In this document: positions 9,032-22,741 of the stretch, in pieces
How the letters are laid out: each line of letters starts with the position of its first letter
Position numbering within the stretch: position 1 is the stretch's first letter
Assembly: GCF_000014585.1 (NCBI RefSeq)
Contig: NC_008319.1
Coordinates: 1,984,001 to 2,048,000, forward strand
Direction of reading: 5' to 3'
DNA: 64,000 bases
Source of the DNA: Synechococcus sp. CC9311
GTDB lineage: Bacteria > Cyanobacteriota > Cyanobacteriia > PCC-6307 > Cyanobiaceae
Made by a program: the position numbers and the translations under genes
Notes under the pieces: generated by a model
Seen by the model: the letters and a program-made list of their open reading frames with translations, nothing else
The model's database searches: none
What the model was told of the DNA's origin: nothing

Positions 9032-9601
9032 TTATTCAGGGATGTTTTCATTCACGCGTCGAAGGAAAACTCCCTCCTCTCCATCCAAGCCAAGAAGACG
9101 CAGCTCGATGGTTTCCGATCGACGCGTCGGCACGACCCTGCCGCAAAAATCCGGCTGAATTGGCAATTCCCGATGGCCTCGGTCCACCATCACGAGCAAG
9201 GAAACTCGGCGTGGTCTACCCCAGGCCTGGATGGCCTCCAACGCTGCTCTTACGGTTCGCCCCGTGAAGACAACGTCATCCACGAGCACAACATCTCTTC
9301 CTTCCACGCTCACGGGTAGGTCGGTGGCCTGGACCATGCGCACACCCACTCGACCTAAATCATCACGATGGAAGGTGGGGTCGAGGGTGCCAGTGGCCAC
9401 AACGTGTCCGCTCTGATCTTTTAAGGAGCTGGCAATGACACCAGCCAATTGAACGCCGCGGGTTGGGATCCCCAGAAGCACCAAAGATTCAACGGTTGGC
9501 ACAGACTCCAAAACCTGAGACGCCAGACGCGTTACGGTTTTTCGCAACTCATCCGCAGAGAGAATTTCAATCCGATCATCACCAGCGTTTCGATCAGCCA
9601 T
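9032..9601 (-). CDS. pyrR: PyrR bifunctional regulator / uracil phosphoribosyltransferase
   Basis: The 189-residue protein is a phosphoribosyltransferase with the PRPP-binding loop VVLVDDVVFTGRTVRAA near residue 104 and the family pattern LLGIPTRGVQLA near 43. PyrR in other bacteria regulates pyrimidine genes by binding mRNA and also converts uracil to UMP. The DPTFHRDDLGR and DRGHRELPIQPDF segments fit PyrR rather than Upp. It is divergent from gpmI; the shared intergenic region is about 146 bases. I see no obvious PyrR binding loop here. Confidence 0.92.
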   Translation of the reverse strand: MADRNAGDDRIEILSADELRKTVTRLASQVLESVPTVESLVLLGIPTRGVQLAGVIASSLKDQSGHVVATGTLDPTFHRDDLGRVGVRMVQATDLPVSVEGRDVVLVDDVVFTGRTVRAALEAIQAWGRPRRVSLLVMVDRGHRELPIQPDFCGRVVPTRRSETIELRLLGLDGEEGVFLRRVNENIPE

Positions 9602-9747
9602 CGCTTTTTTTTAAGGCGATCAGTGTATGAACGATTTTCCCCAGCACGATCAGCTTTTGCAAACCTGAAAGGCAAGAATCAGAACCTTTTGGGCAGCAGG
9701 GAGGTAACTTGATTCTGTAGAGGGACTTAAGAACTGAGATTGACGGA

Positions 9748-11379
9748 GTGAACGTACCGAACGACCTCGAAGGAAATCTTCTCCGCAACGCTCCCGTTGC
9801 ACCTGTGGTTCTTGCGATCCTCGATGGATGGGGAATTTGTGACTCCGCTGAACACAACGCCATCCGCAGCGCTTCAACTCCTGTCATCGATGCGCTCTGG
9901 CATGCCTATCCCCACGCCCTTATTGAAGCGAGCGGATCCCATGTGGGACTCCCCGACGGTCAGATGGGGAATTCAGAAGTAGGGCACCTCACCATCGGAG
10001 CCGGGCGGATCATCCGTCAAGAATTGGTGCGTATCAGTGAAACTGTGCGCGAGCGCCGACTTGGCAGTATCTCAGCTCTTCAATCAGTCGCCGAACGTCT
10101 ACGTAGAACTGGTGGCACCCTCCATCTGCTTGGTCTCTGCTCCGATGGTGGAGTCCACAGCCACGTCGATCACGTTTGTGGGCTTCTCGAATGGGCGGCA
10201 GAAGAGGGTCTCAAGAACGTGGCCATCCACGCGATCACCGACGGACGAGACACACCAACCCAAAGTGCACCAACACATCTGAGCAAAATCCAAGCTGCAA
10301 TCAGCACCTATGGGATTGGCCGAATTGCCAGTCTCTGTGGGCGCTACTGGGCGATGGATCGTGACCATCGATGGGAGAGAACAGAGCGGGCTTATGCCCT
10401 TCTCACCGATCCTGATTTGGACCGTCAAGAGGATGACCCCGCGTCTGTATTAGTCAGCAGCTATGCCAAAGGCATCACCGATGAATTCTTAGAACCCGTT
10501 CGCTTCTCCGACGATCCACTTAGAGATGGTGATGCGTTGCTGATGTTTAACTTCCGTCCAGATCGGGCCAGACAAATTATTCAGGCCCTCTCACTGCAGG
10601 AATTTGAAGGCTTCAGGCGCGTTCATCAGCCAACGTTAGATGTGGTGACATTTACCCAATATGAAACTGACCTACCGGTCTCTGTGGTCTTTCCACCCGA
10701 ATCACTCGACCAGCTTTTGGGGCAGGTGGTCGCTGATGCCGGCCTGAAGCAGTACCGCACAGCAGAGACGGAAAAATACCCCCATGTCACTTACTTCATG
10801 AACGGGGGAATCGAACAACCCCTCCCAGGAGAAAAGAGGCACCTCGTCCCCTCTCCCCGGGTCGCTACCTACGACCAAGCTCCTGAGATGTCAGCCGACA
10901 CTCTCACCGAAAGCTGTGTTGCTGCGATCCAGCAGGGTGAACACTCTCTCGTTGTGATCAACTACGCAAACCCCGACATGGTGGGGCATACCGGCATGAT
11001 GGAAGCTGCTACACAAGCGATTGAGACTGTTGATCGCTGCATCGGCAAACTTCTGGATGCCGTGGGGCGCATGGGTGGCACCTTATTGATCACTGCAGAC
11101 CATGGGAATGCTGAACGGATGCAAGGACCGGATGGTCAAGCCTGGACGGCACACACCACCAATCCTGTACCCGTGATCTTGATCGAGGGAGAGAAACGCA
11201 AGGTTCCAGGGTTCGGGAATTCAATTCGCCTCCGTGAGAATGGGGGGCTGGCCGACATAGCGCCAACGCTTCTTCAGCTACTCAATTTGGACAAACCCGA
11301 AGCCATGACGGGCACCTCCTTGATTGAACCGATCGAAGCCTCTGCGCCAGCCACGACCAAACTGCCCCAACCCGTTTAA
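9748..11379 (+). CDS. gpmI: 2,3-bisphosphoglycerate-independent phosphoglycerate mutase
   Basis: GpmI interconverts 3- and 2-phosphoglycerate in glycolysis using two metal ions (usually manganese). The 543-residue protein has the metal site [15 protein letters not shown] near residue 26, the catalytic serine motif [15 protein letters not shown] near 76, ITDGRDTPT near 168, RPDRARQ near 273, and the C-terminal TADHGNAE near 452. The start is GTG. secG follows 13 bases later. Confidence 0.96.
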   Translation: MNVPNDLEGNLLRNAPVAPVVLAILDGWGICDSAEHNAIRSASTPVIDALWHAYPHALIEASGSHVGLPDGQMGNSEVGHLTIGAGRIIRQELVRISETVRERRLGSISALQSVAERLRRTGGTLHLLGLCSDGGVHSHVDHVCGLLEWAAEEGLKNVAIHAITDGRDTPTQSAPTHLSKIQAAISTYGIGRIASLCGRYWAMDRDHRWERTERAYALLTDPDLDRQEDDPASVLVSSYAKGITDEFLEPVRFSDDPLRDGDALLMFNFRPDRARQIIQALSLQEFEGFRRVHQPTLDVVTFTQYETDLPVSVVFPPESLDQLLGQVVADAGLKQYRTAETEKYPHVTYFMNGGIEQPLPGEKRHLVPSPRVATYDQAPEMSADTLTESCVAAIQQGEHSLVVINYANPDMVGHTGMMEAATQAIETVDRCIGKLLDAVGRMGGTLLITADHGNAERMQGPDGQAWTAHTTNPVPVILIEGEKRKVPGFGNSIRLRENGGLADIAPTLLQLLNLDKPEAMTGTSLIEPIEASAPATTKLPQPV

Positions 11380-11392
11380 GTAAGATCTAGAC

Positions 11393-11623
11393 ATGCTTAC
11401 AACTGTTCTCTCTTGGGTTTGGATCGGCAGTGGCGCCGTTCTGATTCTTCTTGTTCTCTTGCACAGTCCCAAAGGGAATGGAATGGGAGGGATTGCGGCA
11501 AGTGGAAGCTCATCGTTCACCAGCTCTAGCAGTGCAGAAGCAACGCTCGATCGCATTACCTGGACAACACTCTCATTTTTTCTAGCCTTAGCTGTCATTT
11601 TGAGTGCAGGCTGGCTCGGCTAA
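11393..11623 (+). CDS. secG: Preprotein translocase subunit SecG
   Basis: SecG is a small two-helix subunit of the SecYEG channel. The 76-residue protein has two membrane segments (about 6-26 and 55-75) with the family loop LLHSPKGNGMGGI and a serine-rich cytoplasmic stretch. It sits 13 bases after gpmI and is probably co-transcribed with it. Confidence 0.9.
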   Translation: MLTTVLSWVWIGSGAVLILLVLLHSPKGNGMGGIAASGSSSFTSSSSAEATLDRITWTTLSFFLALAVILSAGWLG

Positions 11624-11859
11624 TTCGAGTTCCATTGAGGCAATTCACCTTCACCGTTCACAATCCCTTTAAAATCAAACAAGCGGCCTACAAGAAAACA
11701 TAAAGGCAACAAAACCAGATTAAATCAAGTGATATTTAATTCTGTTTTCACAAGTCTGCACCGCAATCTTCCAAAACAGCGATAAATACCCAAGGCATTT
11801 ATTGGCCTTAGATATTCATCACTCAATGAGTAGAGGAACAGCTAGCTGCTATATCGATT
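11624..11859. other. Convergent intergenic gap between secG and amt
   Basis: A 236-base AT-rich region between two convergent genes. It must hold both transcript ends, yet I see no strong GC hairpin followed by a T run. No small gene was supported on either strand. Confidence 0.4.
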
Positions 11860-13277
11860 TCATTGGAACTGAGGAGATCCAACCCGTTCGGCATAGGCTT
11901 CTTCTCCATGGGCCTCCACATCAATCCCCAAGTTTTCCGCTTCTTCTGTCACCCGGAATCGCAGGCCCAGCCCCCTTAAAACAAAAGCGATCAAGAACGT
12001 GCCAATCGCTGCCAGTCCATACGCAACTAACACGGCTTGAAGTTGTCCAACGATCAAAGCACCCCTTCCCTGTTCTGCCAGCACTTTGGCAGCTGGATGC
12101 CCAGCAATTAATTCAGAACTGGCAAACACACCCGTTAACAGCGCGCCAATCGTGCCACCTACACCATGGACCGCGTAGGTATCGAGAGAATCATCAAATC
12201 GAAGCCTCACCTTGACTTGAACTGAGGCGAAGCAAAACAACGAAGTAATGACCCCGATTGCCATCCCCGCACCAGGGGTTACAAACCCGGCAGCCGGGTC
12301 ACACCAACCAAACCAGCTACAGCACCTGTGGCCATACCAACAACGGTGGGCTTACCGCTCCTCCAAGTCTCAATCAAAGACCAAGCCACCAAGCCTGCAG
12401 CAGCCGAAATATGCGTTGTCGTAAATGGCAATTCTGCACCGGCAACTGCCAGCTGACTTCCACCGTTGAAACCAAACCAACCAAACCAGAGCAGACCTGT
12501 TCCCAGAAGAATCTGACTGACATCGTGGGGTGGCCGCACGGAGTGAGGCCACTGACGGCGGCAGCCGATCAGCCCAGCGAGCACCAAAGCCGAAACTCCA
12601 GAACTGATATGAACCACCGTTCCACCCGCAAAATCAAGATCTTTACCAAGGAAGCCCCCACCCCAAACCATATGAGCGAGAGGGGCATAGACCAGCAACA
12701 ACCAAACAGGGCTGAACACACACCAAAACTTGAAACTGATCCGCTCCACCAGAGCACCCGAGATCAAAGCGGGAGTGATGATCGCGAACATGCCCTGAAA
12801 GAGCGCAAAGGTGAGACCGGGAATCGCGAGTCCATCCCAAACCGGTGGCACGTTCTCCAACAATGCAAAGGAGAACGGATTACCCACAACAGCTTGCAAG
12901 GCACCCCCATCGGAGAACGCCAGACTGAACCCAAAGGTGACCCACACCAAAGTGGCAAGCCCCATCATCACGAAGCTCATCGCCATCGTGTTGAGTACAT
13001 TCCGAGACTGGACGAACCCGCCGTAGAAAAACGCCAAACCAGCCGTCATCAACAGCACCAAAGCCGAAGACGTCAGGATCAGGGTGTTGTCTGCTGCCAA
13101 AAGTGCCGTATCTCCGGCGTAGGCAGGAAGCAAGGCAGCGCTTAAGAGCTGAAGCGCTGGCACCACCAATAAGGCGATGAGGAATCGACGAAGACGAGAC
13201 GACAACAAAGTTTTTTTGTATTCATCGATACCGTTGCAAACCAAAGCACCCAAACTGTTCACTCTGAACATTTTCAA
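11860..13277 (-). pseudogene. amt1: Ammonium transporter Amt1, reading frame broken by a one-base deletion
   Basis: Two adjacent frames together make a full Amt/Rh channel that carries ammonium through the membrane. The N-terminal part (11 or so residues short of the NH3-pore centre onward) has LFYGG-like AFFYGGFVQSRNVLN, PLAHMVWGGG and DFAGGTVVHISSG. The C-terminal part has DDSLDTYAVHGVGGTIGALLTGVFA. The break lies in a GGG run at 12296-12298 (plus strand): with one more G the frame reads VGVTPAAGFVTPGAGMA, as in the family. Either a sequencing error or a true inactivating mutation would explain it. A signal-peptide-like start and an NtcA-like site leave the true start uncertain (13277, 13208 or 13166). 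Confidence 0.85.
13218..13231 (-). promoter_or_regulatory. NtcA-like palindrome GTA-N8-TAC near the amt start
   Basis: GTATTCATCGATAC matches the NtcA consensus GTAN8TAC. NtcA activates nitrogen genes, amt among them, in cyanobacteria. Here it lies inside the longest possible amt frame, so either translation starts further downstream or the match is chance; such a six-base pattern is expected several times in 64 kb. Confidence 0.35.
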
Positions 13278-13305
13278 AGAGCTTTCGTGAATCGGTCGAC
13301 TCTGA

Positions 13306-13665
13306 TCAGGTTTCAGCCTCTGAGGGAATCACGCTGCGTATCTGATCGAGCCCACGTGAGGTCAGTCGCTGGGATCTGTTGATCGCTTTCACAATCAAAA
13401 AGAGAACCCAACCCACAATCAAAGAATTGAGCAACACGTTCATCGCTTTGCCAAGAAGCAGCTCCCCGCCGGCATAGGGGAGCACCCATTCCTCCCAACC
13501 ACCATTGCGAATCAACGGATTCAACAAGGGCATCAGCAGATCTTGCGTAAGAGCATCCACAACTTGCTGAAACTGCGTTCCCACCACTACGGCAATCGCC
13601 AAATTCAAGGCGTTGCCCTTCTGGAAGAAAAAATCAGTGAACTCACGGAACCAACGTTTAACCAT
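13306..13665 (-). CDS. mscL: Large-conductance mechanosensitive channel MscL
   Basis: MscL opens under membrane tension to release solutes after osmotic downshock. From the chosen ATG (MVKRWFREFTDFFFQKGN) the protein is 119 residues, close to the family size. The first helix NALNLAIAVVVGTQFQQVVDAL contains the pore-lining pattern, and the second is MNVLLNSLIVGWVLFLIVKAIN. Longer starts would run through the groEL terminator and are rejected. It lies between groEL and amt on the same strand. Confidence 0.86.
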   Translation of the reverse strand: MVKRWFREFTDFFFQKGNALNLAIAVVVGTQFQQVVDALTQDLLMPLLNPLIRNGGWEEWVLPYAGGELLLGKAMNVLLNSLIVGWVLFLIVKAINRSQRLTSRGLDQIRSVIPSEAET

Positions 13666-13696
13666 GAAAAACGCAAAGGTTGTCAACCCATCCATT

Positions 13697-13723
13697 AAAA
13701 AAGCCCCCGTTTCAAAGGGGGCT
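13697..13723 (-). terminator. Intrinsic terminator of groES-groEL
   Basis: On the minus strand AGCCCCC / GGGGGCT (13702-13708 and 13717-13723) forms a hairpin followed by a T run (plus-strand A run at 13697-13702). It begins 24 bases after the groEL stop and precedes the mscL start. Confidence 0.88.
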
Positions 13724-13747
13724 GAAATCAGGGCCGGGAACCAGCTC

Positions 13748-15388
<1,641 letters not shown>

Positions 15389-15448
15389 TTAAAAAGTTTT
15401 AAGAGGAAAATTCAGTGATTTCTGAGATAAAACTCAGAGGTTTTGCGG

Positions 15449-15760
15449 TCAGCCCACAACAGCGAGGATGTCTTTCTCGGACAGAAGCACGTACTCGTCG
15501 CTACCAAGCTTGATGTCAGTGCCGGCGTACTTGCTGTACAAAACCTTGTCGCCAATACCGACTTCAGGGGCCTGACGACTGCCATCGTCATTGGATTTAC
15601 CAGGACCAACCTGAACAACTTCGCCCACTTGAGGCTTTTCTTTTGCTGTATCGGGAAGAAGGATGCCGCCTGCAGTTTTCTCCTCGGATTCAGAGATTTT
15701 TACGAAGACGCGGTCTCCAAGAGGCTTAACGGTGGAGACGCTGAGGGAAACAGCTGCCAT
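15449..15760 (-). CDS. groES: Co-chaperonin GroES (Cpn10)
   Basis: GroES is the heptameric lid for GroEL. From the chosen ATG ([21 protein letters not shown]) it is 103 residues. The mobile loop [19 protein letters not shown] and the dome region [15 protein letters not shown] are visible, and the end is [16 protein letters not shown] operator lies 53 bases upstream, so the groES-groEL operon is probably under HrcA control. Confidence 0.97.
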   Translation of the reverse strand: MAAVSLSVSTVKPLGDRVFVKISESEEKTAGGILLPDTAKEKPQVGEVVQVGPGKSNDDGSRQAPEVGIGDKVLYSKYAGTDIKLGSDEYVLLSEKDILAVVG

Positions 15761-15812
15761 AAGTATTTGAGAAGCAGGGACAGGGCGCTCGGCGCCACTC
15801 AAACGATGCGAG

Positions 15813-15839
15813 TTAGCACTCGAAGTCGCTGAGTGCCAA
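15813..15839 (-). promoter_or_regulatory. CIRCE operator (HrcA site) of groESL
   Basis: TTAGCACTC, nine bases, then GAGTGCCAA: an inverted repeat that matches the CIRCE consensus TTAGCACTC-N9-GAGTGCTAA with one mismatch. HrcA binds it to repress chaperonin genes until heat shock. It lies 53 bases before groES and about 140 bases before the divergent atpD start. Confidence 0.92.
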
Positions 15840-15888
15840 AACTAGATCCGTTCATGGGTCTTACACCAGTGGTGAGCTGTGCGGGTGA

Positions 15889-17445
<1,557 letters not shown>

Positions 17446-17451
17446 TCGTTA

Positions 17452-17471
17452 TCGGGGCGCTTGCGCCCCGA
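17452..17471 (+). promoter_or_regulatory. Strong hairpin between atpD and atpC
   Basis: TCGGGGCGC and GCGCCCCGA can pair with a two-base turn just after the atpD stop. There is no T run, so it is more likely an mRNA processing or 3'-end-protecting structure than a terminator. It could set the unequal beta and epsilon amounts; that is inferred. Confidence 0.55.
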
Positions 17472-17516
17472 GCATGACCACCAACACGCTTTCCAACTCT
17501 CCGCAGCCTTCTTTCC

Positions 17517-17924
17517 ATGTCCCTCACCCTCCGCGTTCTGGCACCAGACCAGAGCGTGTTCGATGGTTCGGCCGATGAGGTGATCCTTCCCAGCACCACC
17601 GGTCAAGTCGGCATTCTTCCTGGCCACGTCTCCTTACTCGCAGCGCTCGACGTTGGAGTTCTCAGAGTGCGTACCAACAGCAATTGGCAATCCATTGCCC
17701 TAATGGGTGGCTTTGCCGAAGTTGAGTCCGATGATGTCACCGTTTTGGTGAATTCAGCTGAACTCGGCGTCAACATCGACTCCACATCAGCTGAAAGCGA
17801 TCTTTCAGCTGCTCGCACTGCCGTCACCAAGCTCGAAGGTCAGCCTTCCACTCCTGAAAAAGTAAAAGCGCAGCAACTTTTTCAACGGGCCAGAGCTCGT
17901 GCCCAAGCAAGCAAGTCAACTTAA
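17517..17924 (+). CDS. atpC: ATP synthase epsilon subunit
   Basis: Epsilon sits on the F1 central stalk and can inhibit ATP hydrolysis. The 135-residue protein has the N-terminal beta sandwich (LTLRVLAPDQSVFDG, STTGQVGILPGHVSLLAALDVG, IALMGGFAEVESDDVTVL) and a C-terminal helical pair rich in Ala and Gln. It follows atpD by 71 bases and ends before a clear terminator. Confidence 0.95.
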   Translation: MSLTLRVLAPDQSVFDGSADEVILPSTTGQVGILPGHVSLLAALDVGVLRVRTNSNWQSIALMGGFAEVESDDVTVLVNSAELGVNIDSTSAESDLSAARTAVTKLEGQPSTPEKVKAQQLFQRARARAQASKST

Positions 17925-17968
17925 GGCTGTAAAAAAACGCAACGATCGATTGCCGATTGCGAATAATC

Positions 17969-17991
17969 GCCCCCTTTAAGGGGGCTTTTTT
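17969..17991 (+). terminator. Intrinsic terminator after atpD-atpC
   Basis: GCCCCC (17969-17974) pairs with GGGGGC (17980-17985), followed by six T. It lies 44 bases after the atpC stop. Confidence 0.92.
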
Positions 17992-18046
17992 ATGAATTGA
18001 AGTTTTATCCAGAATCAAGGTAAACATGCAACATCGTAAAAAGCAT

Positions 18047-18070
18047 TAAAAAGCCCCGTCGTAACGGGGC
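18047..18070 (-). terminator. Intrinsic terminator after the PSRP-3 gene
   Basis: On the minus strand GCCCCGT / ACGGGGC (18053-18059 and 18064-18070) with loop of four is followed by a T run (plus-strand A run 18048-18052). It ends the minus-strand PSRP-3 transcript, close to and opposing the atpC terminator. Confidence 0.88.
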
Positions 18071-18109
18071 GAAGAGCTTGGCCATCCAGAAACCAAAATC
18101 TTGATTCGA

Positions 18110-19359
<1,250 letters not shown>

Positions 19360-19376
<17 letters not shown>

Positions 19377-20202
19377 TTTCGAGGCAATGGACAACCTCCG
19401 TCCAAGCAATACCCCTGCACCGCGGGCTTTGCTGCTTTTCGACATCGACGGAGTGATCCGTGACGTAGGCGGCAGCTATCGAAGGGCGATTGTAGAAACA
19501 GTCAATCACTACAGCGGCTGGCGCCCCGAATCAGCGACGATCGATTCTCTGAAGGCTGAGGGCTGCTGGAACAACGATTGGAAAGCCTCGTTGGAACTGC
19601 TACGGCGTAGAGGCGATGGCCAGCAGAATCAGGCGTCACTGCCGGCCTTTGAGGACCTGGTGGAGATATTCAACAGCTTTTATTTCGGAGGCGACCCAGA
19701 AGGCGATCCTTCGTCCTGGACAGGGTTCATCCGAGATGAGCCTTTGCTTGTCAATCCAGAGTTCTTTGACACTCTCGATCAAAAAGGTTGTAGATGGGGA
19801 TTTGTGAGTGGTGCAGAACCACCCTCGGCTCGTTTCGTGTTGGAGACGCGACTAGGTCTGGTAGATCCCCCGCTGATCGCGATGGGTGATGCACCCGACA
19901 AACCAGATCCCGAAGGACTTATCAGGCTGGCAAGCACCCTTCTGGATTCGAGCCTCGGTTCCGACGCACCACTGATTGCCTATCTCGGAGACACCGTGGC
20001 TGATGTCAAAACAGTGATGCGCGCCAAGGACCAGCTCCCACAGCAGCGTTGGCTGAGCTTGGCTGTTGTCCCCCCACACCTACAAAGCCCAGGGCAATCT
20101 GAGGCGCGAGCGCGCTACGAAGAGAACTTACGAGCCGCAGGAGCAGAGTTGATCTTGACCGATACCAAGGCCGCACTCAACTGGGATCCCAATCAAATTT
20201 GA
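19360..20202 (+). CDS. HAD-superfamily phosphatase (TIGR01548-like)
   Basis: HAD motif I is LLFDIDGVIRDVGG near residue 26 (nucleophile Asp), motif II is in FVSGAEPPSARFVL, and motifs III and IV are GDAPDKPDP and LGDTVADVKT. The overall form matches the cyanobacterial HAD family TIGR01548, whose substrate is unknown. The start may be the internal ATG at MDNLRPSNTP; the longer one overlaps the aldolase gene. The stop overlaps the next start by one base (TGATG). Confidence 0.82.
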
Positions 20203-21344
20203 TGCGCAAAGAATGGCCTTTGCTGCTTGGAGTGGTCGTCCTGATCGGCCTGCAAACCACCCATCTCCTGGAGTGGATCTTGCTGCAATCACCAACGATT
20301 GTTCTAAGCGGATTAGGGGGACTCAGCCTCTTGATTTTGTTGCTAGCGAGGCGCATTGCCAGCCAAGCCGATCATCTCGCCGAAAAGCTGGGCGAACCGA
20401 TTGGGACGCTTGTACTGACAGGTTCGGTGATTTTGATCGAGCTGGCTCTTGTCACCAGCACCATGTTGAGCGGAGAAAGCAATCCCACGTTGGCAAGGGA
20501 TTCGATGTTCTCGGTGTTGATGATTGTGCTCACTGGGGTGAAGGGAATCACCTTGATTTTGGCGTCACGATTTCAAACATCCGGGATTACGGAACCCTTC
20601 CAACCAGAAGACATGGCCACCGTCAACCAAAGCGGTGCCTCCACCTACATCAACTTGATCACGACGATGAGCGTGCTTGTGTTGGTGCTTCCTAATTTCA
20701 GCTCTGACAGCTCGGAAGCCAACTTTTCACTTCCAATCAACTGGCTTCTCACCTTTGTAGCGATTGGGCTTTATGCAGCTTTCCTGCGCTTCCAAACAGG
20801 CTCCTACCGCAATCTTTTTCTTGAGGCCTCCAAGCAGTTGGAGTTGCAAGAAACCAAGGCAACTAATGAGCTGGACGAGGCATCAGATGGCGACAACAAA
20901 CCGGCGATGCGTAGCGCCATTTTCATGGCGCTCGGCCTATTGGTCTTGGTCCTGATCGCAGAATCCATGGGGACCCTCATCGAAGTTGGCATCACCGACC
21001 TCGGGCTCCCAAGCTCCCTGGGTGGTGTGTTGGTGGGCCTTCTCGTCGTGACTCCGGAAGCGCTCAATGCGTTCCAAGCTGCCAATCGAGGAGAAGTGCA
21101 ACGGTCTCTCAATACGCTTTATGGATCGTCCTTATCAACGCTTTGCCTCACCGTGCCAGCAGTCCTCTTCATTGGAGAACTGACGAACACCAACGTGATC
21201 CTCGGTCTCAATCCGATGGAATCGGTGTTGCTGATTCTCACACTGATTTTGGTTCGCCCTCTCAGCGGCCGAGTCAGCGATCTCGATGGCCTGATGCTCT
21301 TATCCGTGGGATTGGTCTGGATCTCCCTGCAAGTGGTGAGCTGA
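20202..21344 (+). CDS. Cation/proton antiporter of the CaCA family (ChaA-like)
   Basis: A 380-residue protein with about ten to eleven membrane helices and the two alpha repeats of cation/Ca2+ exchangers: GEPIGTLVLTGSVILIELAL near residue 64 and TPEALNAFQAANRGEVQRSL near residue 284. The second repeat and the central acidic loop (EASDGDNKP) resemble the ChaA calcium/sodium-proton antiporters. The ion is not fixed by sequence. ATG overlaps the HAD stop; a TTG one codon earlier is possible. Confidence 0.8.
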   Translation: MRKEWPLLLGVVVLIGLQTTHLLEWILLQSPTIVLSGLGGLSLLILLLARRIASQADHLAEKLGEPIGTLVLTGSVILIELALVTSTMLSGESNPTLARDSMFSVLMIVLTGVKGITLILASRFQTSGITEPFQPEDMATVNQSGASTYINLITTMSVLVLVLPNFSSDSSEANFSLPINWLLTFVAIGLYAAFLRFQTGSYRNLFLEASKQLELQETKATNELDEASDGDNKPAMRSAIFMALGLLVLVLIAESMGTLIEVGITDLGLPSSLGGVLVGLLVVTPEALNAFQAANRGEVQRSLNTLYGSSLSTLCLTVPAVLFIGELTNTNVILGLNPMESVLLILTLILVRPLSGRVSDLDGLMLLSVGLVWISLQVVS

Positions 21345-21350
21345 ACGTTT

Positions 21351-22688
21351 TTATCGCTCCATCGAGGCAACCGACTTCAAGGCTGTTGCGGTTAAGACCT
21401 CGTAGCCATCCTTGAGAACGGCCACATCATCTTCAATGCGAATACCAATCCCTTTCCAGCATTCATCAATTTCAGGCTGACCATCCGGAACCGGTAGCCG
21501 GTCGCTGACATAGAGACCAGGTTCCACTGTGAGCACCATGCCTGGATCAAGCTCCACGTGATGCTCACCAAGCCTGTAGGCACCAACGTCATGCACGTCC
21601 AAACCAAGCCAGTGCCCGGTGCGGTGCATATAGAGATGGCGGTAGGCACCCTGCTCGATGATTCCATCAGCCTCACCAGCCAAGAGTCCGAGATCCAGCA
21701 GACCATCCACAAGTTGTCGTAAGGCGGTCTGATGCACCTCCTCCGCCGTTCCGCCAGGCCTGACGGTGGCAATGGCCGACTCCTGAGCACTCAGAACAAG
21801 CTCATAGAGAGCTCGCTGTTCACCGCTGAAGCGGCCATTCACAGGGAAAGTGCGGGTGATGTCACCGTTGTAGTAGTCACCGATTGAGCACCCGGCATCA
21901 ATCAGCAACAGATCACCGTCTTTAAGCAAGTCTTGATTATCGATGTAATGCAGAACGCAAGCGTTATCACCTCCTGCAACGATTGAGCCATAGGCAGGCC
22001 CCCGTGCCCCTTGATCGAGAAAGTGGAACTCGATGAGGGCTTGCACCTGTCGCTCACTCATCCCTGGTTGGACTGCTGCACGCGCCAACTCATGAGCCTC
22101 GGCTGAGATGCGGCACGCCTCACGCATCCGATCGAGCTCCGCTGGATCTTTGCGCAAGCGAAGTTCATGCAAAACCGGACAGGGCGCCACCAGCCCAAGA
22201 GCCGCGGCTCCCCGTCTCGAGGCGCGATCCAATTGTTCAGCCCAAACCTCGAGCACTACGGCCTCAACCGCCGGGTGATGACCTGTGCGGAAGGCGATGC
22301 CCTCAGCATCTTTCAGGTACCCACGCAGATGTGTGGCCAATTCAGAGCGCGGATGAGCTATATCAGCGCCGAACTGATCCACAGCACCCTCCGTACCCCA
22401 ACGCCGTCCCGTCCATACCTCGGCTCCGGGCTCACGAGGATTCACAAACAACACGTAGCGCTCACCTTCAGGACGATGCGGCAAAAACAGGGCGACGGCA
22501 TCCGGCTCATCAAACCCTGTGAGGTACCAAAAGTCGCTGTTCTGACGAAAGGGCCACTCACAGTCGGCATGGTGAGTCACCAGGGTTGCCGCTGGAATTA
22601 CAGCAGCCGCACCGCCAAGATGGGCCATGAACCGCTGACGCCGCTCGGCGTAACCCTGAGCATCAATTGGGAGCGAACTATGAACCAC
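21351..22688 (-). CDS. pepP: Xaa-Pro aminopeptidase (aminopeptidase P)
   Basis: A metalloprotease that removes an N-terminal residue before proline. The N-terminal creatinase-like domain (YAERRQRFMAHLGGAAAVIPA) precedes the pita-bread domain with metal ligands in LLIDAGCSIGDYYNGDITRTF (two Asp), HRTGHWLGLDVHD (His), VLTVEPGLY (Glu) and GIRIEDDV (Glu). I chose a GTG start (about 445 residues, near the E. coli size); an ATG 14 codons upstream also exists. It converges with the antiporter gene at a six-base gap. Confidence 0.9.
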   Translation of the reverse strand: MVHSSLPIDAQGYAERRQRFMAHLGGAAAVIPAATLVTHHADCEWPFRQNSDFWYLTGFDEPDAVALFLPHRPEGERYVLFVNPREPGAEVWTGRRWGTEGAVDQFGADIAHPRSELATHLRGYLKDAEGIAFRTGHHPAVEAVVLEVWAEQLDRASRRGAAALGLVAPCPVLHELRLRKDPAELDRMREACRISAEAHELARAAVQPGMSERQVQALIEFHFLDQGARGPAYGSIVAGGDNACVLHYIDNQDLLKDGDLLLIDAGCSIGDYYNGDITRTFPVNGRFSGEQRALYELVLSAQESAIATVRPGGTAEEVHQTALRQLVDGLLDLGLLAGEADGIIEQGAYRHLYMHRTGHWLGLDVHDVGAYRLGEHHVELDPGMVLTVEPGLYVSDRLPVPDGQPEIDECWKGIGIRIEDDVAVLKDGYEVLTATALKSVASMER

Positions 22689-22741
22689 GACGGAGACAGT
22701 GCACCAGGTAAACGTCAGGATGGCAGGCAAAGCACCCAGGC

